A stretch of DNA of 27,050 nt from assembly GCA_003230945.1 (NCBI GenBank), contig QIHK01000020.1, forward strand, positions 1 through 27,050, written 5' to 3'. How positions within the stretch are numbered: position 1 is the stretch's first letter; each line of letters starts with the position of its first letter. The notes beneath the pieces are model-generated. The model saw only the letters and a list, made by a program, of their open reading frames with translations. It had not been told where the DNA came from and searched no databases. Shown one piece after another: positions 23,069-27,050 of this stretch. The position numbers and the translations under genes are program-made. The DNA is from Candidatus Kaiserbacteria bacterium (GTDB lineage: Bacteria; Patescibacteriota; Minisyncoccia; Phycocordibacterales; Phycocordibacteraceae).

Positions 23069-23971
23069 ATGTTTATTGCTACACATCGCACCCTATTTTT
23101 TTGGATTACCGGCACTATTATGTCTGTGGCTATCGGTGCTATATTTTTCTTCGGTCTCCCGTTTGGCATTGATTTCAGTGGAGGCTCTTTAATGCAGATA
23201 TCGTACTCAAATAATCGTCCGGCATTGTCGATTATTAAAAAAGAAGTTGCGACAGTACCACTTGGGGAAGTCTCGGTACGGGAAACAGGGTCAAATGCTG
23301 TTTCTATTCGTACGCGTACTATGACGCCGGATGAACATACTGCTGTTCTTAGCGCTCTTTCGCAAAATAATACATCGGTGACGGAACTCTCTTACACATC
23401 AGTTGGACCATCGCTCGGTGCTCAATTTGCAAATAAGGCTATCTGGGCAATATTTGGTGTCGCACTTGCCATTATGTTATTTATTGCTTTTGCTTTTCGA
23501 AAGGTATCAAAACCGGTGTCGAGTTGGATATATGGATTCGCGGTTATTGTTATTCTTATACACGATCTCATTATTCCAGCTGGTTTATTCGCTATAATGG
23601 CGCACTTCACTGGTGTAGAGGTAGATGCTCTCTTCGTCACTGCTCTCTTAGCCCTACTTGGTTATTCGGTAAATGATACTATCATCATCTTTGATCGCAT
23701 ACGCGAGCATCTTTCAAATAATGAAAAAACGGGGCTTAAAGAGACATTCGAGACGACCGTAGGGAAGTCTATATCAGAAACCTTTACACGCTCCATCAAT
23801 ACGTCACTCACTGTTGTCCTTGCTCTTGTTGTCCTTGTAATGCTCGGTGCCGCTACTACAAAAGTGTTTGCACTGGTTATGCTTGTAGGAGTCATTGCTG
23901 GTACTTATTCCTCTATTCTCTTAGCGGCGCCACTCCTTATTCCGATTGCTAACTGGTCTACTAAAAAATAA
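23069..23971 (+). CDS. secF: Protein translocase subunit SecF
   Basis: 300 residues. An N-terminal helix (about 10-28) is followed by GIDFSGGSLMQISY, the SecF D-F-S-G-G signature, and a short exterior domain. Five more helices follow, with LLALLGYSVNDTIIIFDRIR, the conserved fourth-helix region, and FTRSINTSLTVVLALVVLVM. It partners SecD, whose corrected stop lies three bases upstream, so the two form one operon. No separate promoter or Shine-Dalgarno is seen. Unlike the neighbouring secD, the frame is intact. Confidence 0.95.
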   Translation: MFIATHRTLFFWITGTIMSVAIGAIFFFGLPFGIDFSGGSLMQISYSNNRPALSIIKKEVATVPLGEVSVRETGSNAVSIRTRTMTPDEHTAVLSALSQNNTSVTELSYTSVGPSLGAQFANKAIWAIFGVALAIMLFIAFAFRKVSKPVSSWIYGFAVIVILIHDLIIPAGLFAIMAHFTGVEVDALFVTALLALLGYSVNDTIIIFDRIREHLSNNEKTGLKETFETTVGKSISETFTRSINTSLTVVLALVVLVMLGAATTKVFALVMLVGVIAGTYSSILLAAPLLIPIANWSTKK

Positions 23972-23978
23972 AAAATCT

Positions 23979-24461
23979 ATGAAATCTTCAAGTACAATTA
24001 CTAACAAGAAATTAAAAAAAGGACTTGTGTGTAGTGCCTTTGACCTTCTTCATGCCGGTCATATGTTAATGCTTGAAGACGCTAAAAATCACTGTGAGGT
24101 ATTAGTAGCTGGTCTACAAATAGATCCTTCGATTACCGACATAGCCTATCGCGGGCAAAAGAAAAATAAGCCGATACTTTCTGTTGAAGAGAGAGAAATT
24201 TTGTTAAAAGGCATTCGTTATGTAGATGAGATATTTATTTATACTGATGAACCTGATTTATATACAAAAATAAAAGATTTAGGTCCTCATATTCGCATTC
24301 TAGGAAGTGACTGGAAGGGAAGAGAGGCTACGGGACAAGAGCTCGCAGATGTACTTTATTATCACGAACGTACCCATAGCTACTCAACATCTTCTTTACG
24401 GGAAAGAGTCGCTCTCTTTCAAGATATGGTTGTTCCGATAAAAGATTCCCCGTCAAGATAG
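23979..24461 (+). CDS. HxGH nucleotidyltransferase (cytidylyltransferase-like)
   Basis: 160 residues. The motif DLLHAGHMLMLEDA (His25 and His28) is the nucleotide-binding HxGH site, and YSTSSLRERV near residue 138 matches the family's ISTTxLR site. This superfamily joins a nucleotide from CTP or ATP to a phosphorylated acceptor; glycerol-3-phosphate cytidylyltransferase (TagD) and the RfaE C-terminal domain are the closest-looking relatives. A role in activating glycerol-P or heptose-P for surface polymers fits the envelope genes nearby, but the substrate is not settled. The start at 23979, 7 bp after secF, is chosen over an overlapping in-frame start at 23946. The 3' end overlaps the convergent UMP kinase gene by 43 bp. 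Confidence 0.83.
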   Translation: MKSSSTITNKKLKKGLVCSAFDLLHAGHMLMLEDAKNHCEVLVAGLQIDPSITDIAYRGQKKNKPILSVEEREILLKGIRYVDEIFIYTDEPDLYTKIKDLGPHIRILGSDWKGREATGQELADVLYYHERTHSYSTSSLRERVALFQDMVVPIKDSPSR

Positions 24462-25111
24462 TGAGAAAATTCATCGAGTTTCGCTCCGTTAATGATGGCA
24501 ACTTCTAGTTCAAGAGATTCAGCTTCTTTCGCGGCAATAGGATCAAACGGGGAAGAAAGACCTGGATTCCATTTTTCAGGAATAATTTTTCTAAATTCTT
24601 TCCATGTGGTGTTTTCTATCTTTACTGCACTCGTATCTTTCTTTGGATCGGCAGTATATACATAATCAATATTTGTTAAATTGACGAGTCGGTGTGAGCC
24701 AAATTTCTTGGCAAAGAGTACCGCATCATAGTCAGTGGAACAGCCTGGTTGCCAACCTGCAGCGACGATAATAGGTTCTTTCGTATCAATATTGATTGTT
24801 GGATTGTGAATGACCTGCGGGTGCGCATATCCTACAAATATATTTCGTAAGAGTTGACCATTGAGACGTGTCGAGTGGATGCCAACCCAATCAAGGTCTT
24901 GTGGAGAGAGTGGTGTAACGGCATTCGCTGCGTCTTGATAGCGTCGCGCAGTCTTACCACCTCCGGCAATAATAATAAAAGAATATCCCTCCTGTACTTT
25001 TTTAAGTATGACTGTTTTTAATTTTTTTAAAAAATTAGTATCAACAGCGTCTGGAACTATAAGTGATCCTCCGACAGATACAATTATTCGTTCTTGTTTT
25101 GTTGTATTCAT
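24419..25111 (-). CDS. pyrH: UMP kinase, archaeal-like (amino acid kinase family)
   Basis: 230 residues. UMP kinase makes UDP from UMP with ATP in pyrimidine nucleotide synthesis. The fold is that of amino acid kinases: N-terminal IIVSVGGSLIVPDAVD, IIIAGGGKTARRYQDAA, WVGIHSTRLNGQLLRNIF, and NLTNIDYVYTADPKKDTSA (the Y-T-A-D-P-K nucleotide-binding motif). The GGSLIVP and DWVGIHSTRLNG forms resemble the archaeal UMP kinase subfamily more than the usual bacterial PyrH (which has SGE-like start and GTGNPFF). A short acidic C-terminus follows. A minus-strand -10 TATACT (25153-25148) lies 36 bases before the ATG. Assignment to UMP rather than another phosphate acceptor is by family resemblance. Confidence 0.85.
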   Translation of the reverse strand: MNTTKQERIIVSVGGSLIVPDAVDTNFLKKLKTVILKKVQEGYSFIIIAGGGKTARRYQDAANAVTPLSPQDLDWVGIHSTRLNGQLLRNIFVGYAHPQVIHNPTINIDTKEPIIVAAGWQPGCSTDYDAVLFAKKFGSHRLVNLTNIDYVYTADPKKDTSAVKIENTTWKEFRKIIPEKWNPGLSSPFDPIAAKEAESLELEVAIINGAKLDEFSHYLDGESFIGTTIS

Positions 25112-25147
25112 GCGGAGAAACCAAGTGCTGAGGACAACATTATTTTC

Positions 25148-25153
25148 AGTATA
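25148..25153 (-). promoter_or_regulatory. -10 box of the UMP kinase gene
   Basis: TATACT read on the minus strand, with a weak TTTTTA about 17 bp upstream. The predicted leader is about 30 nt and has no Shine-Dalgarno. The rest of the divergent gap (25160-25360) shows only small inverted repeats: TTGTAT / AATACAA near 25193, and TCTTATC / GATAAGA. Confidence 0.45.
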
Positions 25154-25361
25154 TCAGATACGGGCATACATAAAAATAACGGCATCATTTTGTATCAAAA
25201 TAATACAAAGTAAAAAATATAATACCTAAATTAGCACGTGGGCAAGGGTGACGACTGCAGTAATCATACCGTCTTATCTTTCTCATGCAACTTTACGGTA
25301 TTTTCTGTTCTCAACAGGTAGTGCAATACGGGGATAAGATAATTTGGAAGAAATTTATCTG

Positions 25362-25367
25362 TATAAT
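25362..25367 (+). promoter_or_regulatory. -10 box of the surface protein operon
   Basis: Consensus TATAAT lies eight bases before the ATG at 25376, so the predicted leader is two bases. No good -35 is present. Confidence 0.58.
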
Positions 25368-25375
25368 GAATGGTA

Positions 25376-26848
25376 ATGAATAGTAAAAAAATTATCGGAG
25401 CTTTTATTTTTGCTCTCGCTCTACCGTTATTCGTTTCTGCGCAAGGAAGTGAACCAGCTAATCAAACACTTACTCCCGCTCAATTTAAAGCACTTTCTCC
25501 AGCACAACAGAAAAAGATTTTTCAATCTATTCCGCGCTTTGGTCCAAATGCAGACCAATCCCAGGTTACAGCTTCCACCACTGGAGCCGTAAGTTGTTTC
25601 AACTATTATCGTTTTGGCAGTGTGCAGGTCAATATGAATACAACTCTTCCTCAAAGTGTTCCTGGAGCAACACTCACTTTTGAAGGAAATATAAAAAATA
25701 ATAATCCATTTCCTATCGTGAATGGTTCAGTCTATGTAAAGATTTTCCGCAAAGGAGGTGATGCCTCTCTCGCTCGTGCAAATGGTCGTAACATTGTCGA
25801 CCAGTTTGCTCTTGATAAAACCTATACGCTCCCTGCTCTGGGAGAGAAACAGACTTACTTTTCATGGAAAATTCCCGGAAATACTCCAGCGGGTGAGTAC
25901 ACTGCCGCTTTTTTCTTTCAAACAGATAAAAGATATAACCTTCTTGGGCTCTCCTTTACGAATAATGTTACAGGGGGAACAGCTGATTTTTCCATTACAA
26001 GTTCTTCTAAAGAAGGAGTCGCTTACTTAGATAATAGTAGCATTACCTTAAATGGCGATACATATGGTTCTGCTGCGTTTGTTCCTTTTTTCAAAAAGAA
26101 TGAGCCAGTCCTCGTTAAAGTGAAGCTTGTTAATCCAAAGAGTGAATCGGTAGTTGTTCCCGTTACATGGGATCTCTATTCATGGGATTCTTTGCGTAAA
26201 GAAAATCTTAAATCCACTAAAACAATTTTAGTGGCACTGAAAGCACACGAAACAAAAACGGTCTCTTATACTGCCAATCCTATACAAGATTCAATTTCCT
26301 ACCTTGTAGTGAAAGCGAAGGATCATAATGCTAAATCTATTCTTGATATCCGCTTCACACGAGAGGGTATAAAAGATACCAGAATTAATTTCCCAGGTAT
26401 TACGAGTTACCCACTCGTATCGGGAAAAGAAAACACACTCTTTTCTTGTGTACAATCCATCAATGCCCCTGTGGTAAAAGGAAAGACTCTTACCCTTACT
26501 CTCAATGATGATTCAGGAAATCTTATTCATACCTATACGTATACTGGAGACATAACAGCAAATATACTCGGAGTGAAGAGTACTTTTGTACCAAAGAAAA
26601 CGTATACAAATTTTTCCCTTACGGCAACTCTTTCTGGGAGTGGTGGAGTGTATGAAAAAGTTACCCAGTCATATTCTTGCGCGGATATCGATCCGAATCT
26701 CTGTCAAAGCAGTACAAACACCACTTTAATAGGAATCATTATCTCTTCTATTGCTCTGCTACTCTTGCTAGGAGCTGGATTCTTCTTCTGGAAAAAACGA
26801 GAAACCAAAGCGGTATCTGATACGTCTGATACGCCAGAAACACAATGA
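25376..26848 (+). CDS. Secreted, C-terminally anchored surface protein
   Basis: 490 residues. A signal peptide (MNSKKIIGAFIFALALPLFV, cleavage after about SAQ) leads to a beta-rich exterior region with Ig-like segments (ATLTFEGNIKNNNPFPIVNG, VLVKVKLVNPKSESVVVPVT, GKTLTLTLNDDSGNLIHTYT). A C-terminal helix (about 453-474, LIGIIISSIALLLLLGAGFFF) is followed by a basic WKKRETK and a short acidic tail, so the protein is held in the membrane and faces outward. It has four Cys that could form exterior bridges (CFNYY, FSCVQS, YSCADID, LCQSS). No known domain was named. The start at 25376 is preferred to ATG 25370, which lies too close to the -10 box. The next gene overlaps its stop as ATGA. Confidence 0.8.
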   Translation: MNSKKIIGAFIFALALPLFVSAQGSEPANQTLTPAQFKALSPAQQKKIFQSIPRFGPNADQSQVTASTTGAVSCFNYYRFGSVQVNMNTTLPQSVPGATLTFEGNIKNNNPFPIVNGSVYVKIFRKGGDASLARANGRNIVDQFALDKTYTLPALGEKQTYFSWKIPGNTPAGEYTAAFFFQTDKRYNLLGLSFTNNVTGGTADFSITSSSKEGVAYLDNSSITLNGDTYGSAAFVPFFKKNEPVLVKVKLVNPKSESVVVPVTWDLYSWDSLRKENLKSTKTILVALKAHETKTVSYTANPIQDSISYLVVKAKDHNAKSILDIRFTREGIKDTRINFPGITSYPLVSGKENTLFSCVQSINAPVVKGKTLTLTLNDDSGNLIHTYTYTGDITANILGVKSTFVPKKTYTNFSLTATLSGSGGVYEKVTQSYSCADIDPNLCQSSTNTTLIGIIISSIALLLLLGAGFFFWKKRETKAVSDTSDTPETQ

Positions 26849-27050
26849 AAACAGTATCTCTATTCTTTGGTGCTCTTCTCCTCACTGTACTTATAGGTAT
26901 GCCAAACACTGCTTCTGCAAAGAGTGTGAATATGACGTCGTCCTTATCTAAGGGAGACTTGTCATATTCTCCTTCTAATAATCGTGGTGGTTACAGATCA
27001 GAGAATTCAAGACCTCGTGGCCCTGGTGTTTCCACCACCAACCCAGCACC
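26845..27050 (+). CDS. Secreted protein, 5' part only
   Basis: The start ATGA overlaps the stop of the upstream gene, and the frame is open to the end of the window (68 codons). The product begins MKTVSLFFGALLLTVLIG, a signal peptide with likely cleavage near NTASA, followed by a Ser/Asn/Gly/Pro/Arg-rich low-complexity region (SYSPSNNRGG, SRPRGPGVSTTNPA). It is translationally coupled to the surface protein and probably shares its role. Too little is visible for a family call. Confidence 0.75.
   Translation, partial: MKTVSLFFGALLLTVLIGMPNTASAKSVNMTSSLSKGDLSYSPSNNRGGYRSENSRPRGPGVSTTNPA

Overview
The window looks like a piece of a chromosome from a Candidate Phyla Radiation (Patescibacteria) bacterium, probably of the Parcubacteria type. 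The evidence is a 23S rRNA gene interrupted by self-splicing introns, a 23S-5S unit with no 16S beside it, an archaeal-looking UMP kinase, very short intergenic gaps, almost no Shine-Dalgarno sites, large repeat-built surface proteins, and a REP-associated transposase. The exact lineage cannot be read from the sequence alone.

Layout. 1-2889: the 3' end of a huge repetitive surface (S-layer-like) protein gene with a structured 3' UTR and a strong terminator. 3082-3881: a REP-associated tyrosine transposase between inverted copies of its repeat. 3915-7055: an envelope operon (TPR membrane protein, O-antigen-ligase-like protein with a TPR tail, and an unlisted 51-residue membrane peptide). 7102-7344 (minus): a small unknown gene with a real Shine-Dalgarno site. 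7411-8630: an L10 leader attenuator with rplJ and rplL. 8669-9989: a winged-helix/nucleotidyltransferase-like protein and a truncated MscS-like membrane protein. 10055-14340: the 23S-5S rRNA operon. 14356-16245: an unknown membrane-anchored protein and the SEDS glycosyltransferase RodA. 16242-19904: glycan genes (GT4 glycosyltransferase, polyprenyl-phosphate sugar transferase, sugar-nucleotide epimerase). 19955-20779: folD. 20934-21575: an unknown protein. 21751-24461: secD (with a frameshift), secF, and a HxGH nucleotidyltransferase. 24419-25111 (minus): UMP kinase. 25376-27050: two secreted or surface proteins.

The most unusual region is the 23S gene. It carries (1) a 16-bp hairpin insert near the 5' end, (2) a 247-nt intervening sequence on a lengthened helix 45 that contains a complete, CCA-tailed, tRNA-Pro-like domain with an abnormal anticodon arm, (3) a group I-type intron of 195 nt at E. 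coli position 1931, and (4) an ORF-less group I intron of 318 nt at position 2593, in which P1, P3, P7, P8 and P9 can be drawn. A tRNA embedded inside a ribosomal RNA insertion is the best candidate here for an undescribed system.

A second theme is gene expression. At several gene starts a sigma-70 -10 box lies about 6-9 nt upstream of the ATG, so the predicted transcript starts at or within a few nucleotides of the start codon (leaderless mRNA). Only two genes, both unknown, carry a clear Shine-Dalgarno site, and they share the same 9-mer. Functionally the window joins cell envelope building (surface proteins, glycan synthesis and polymerisation, RodA, SecDF export) with ribosome production.
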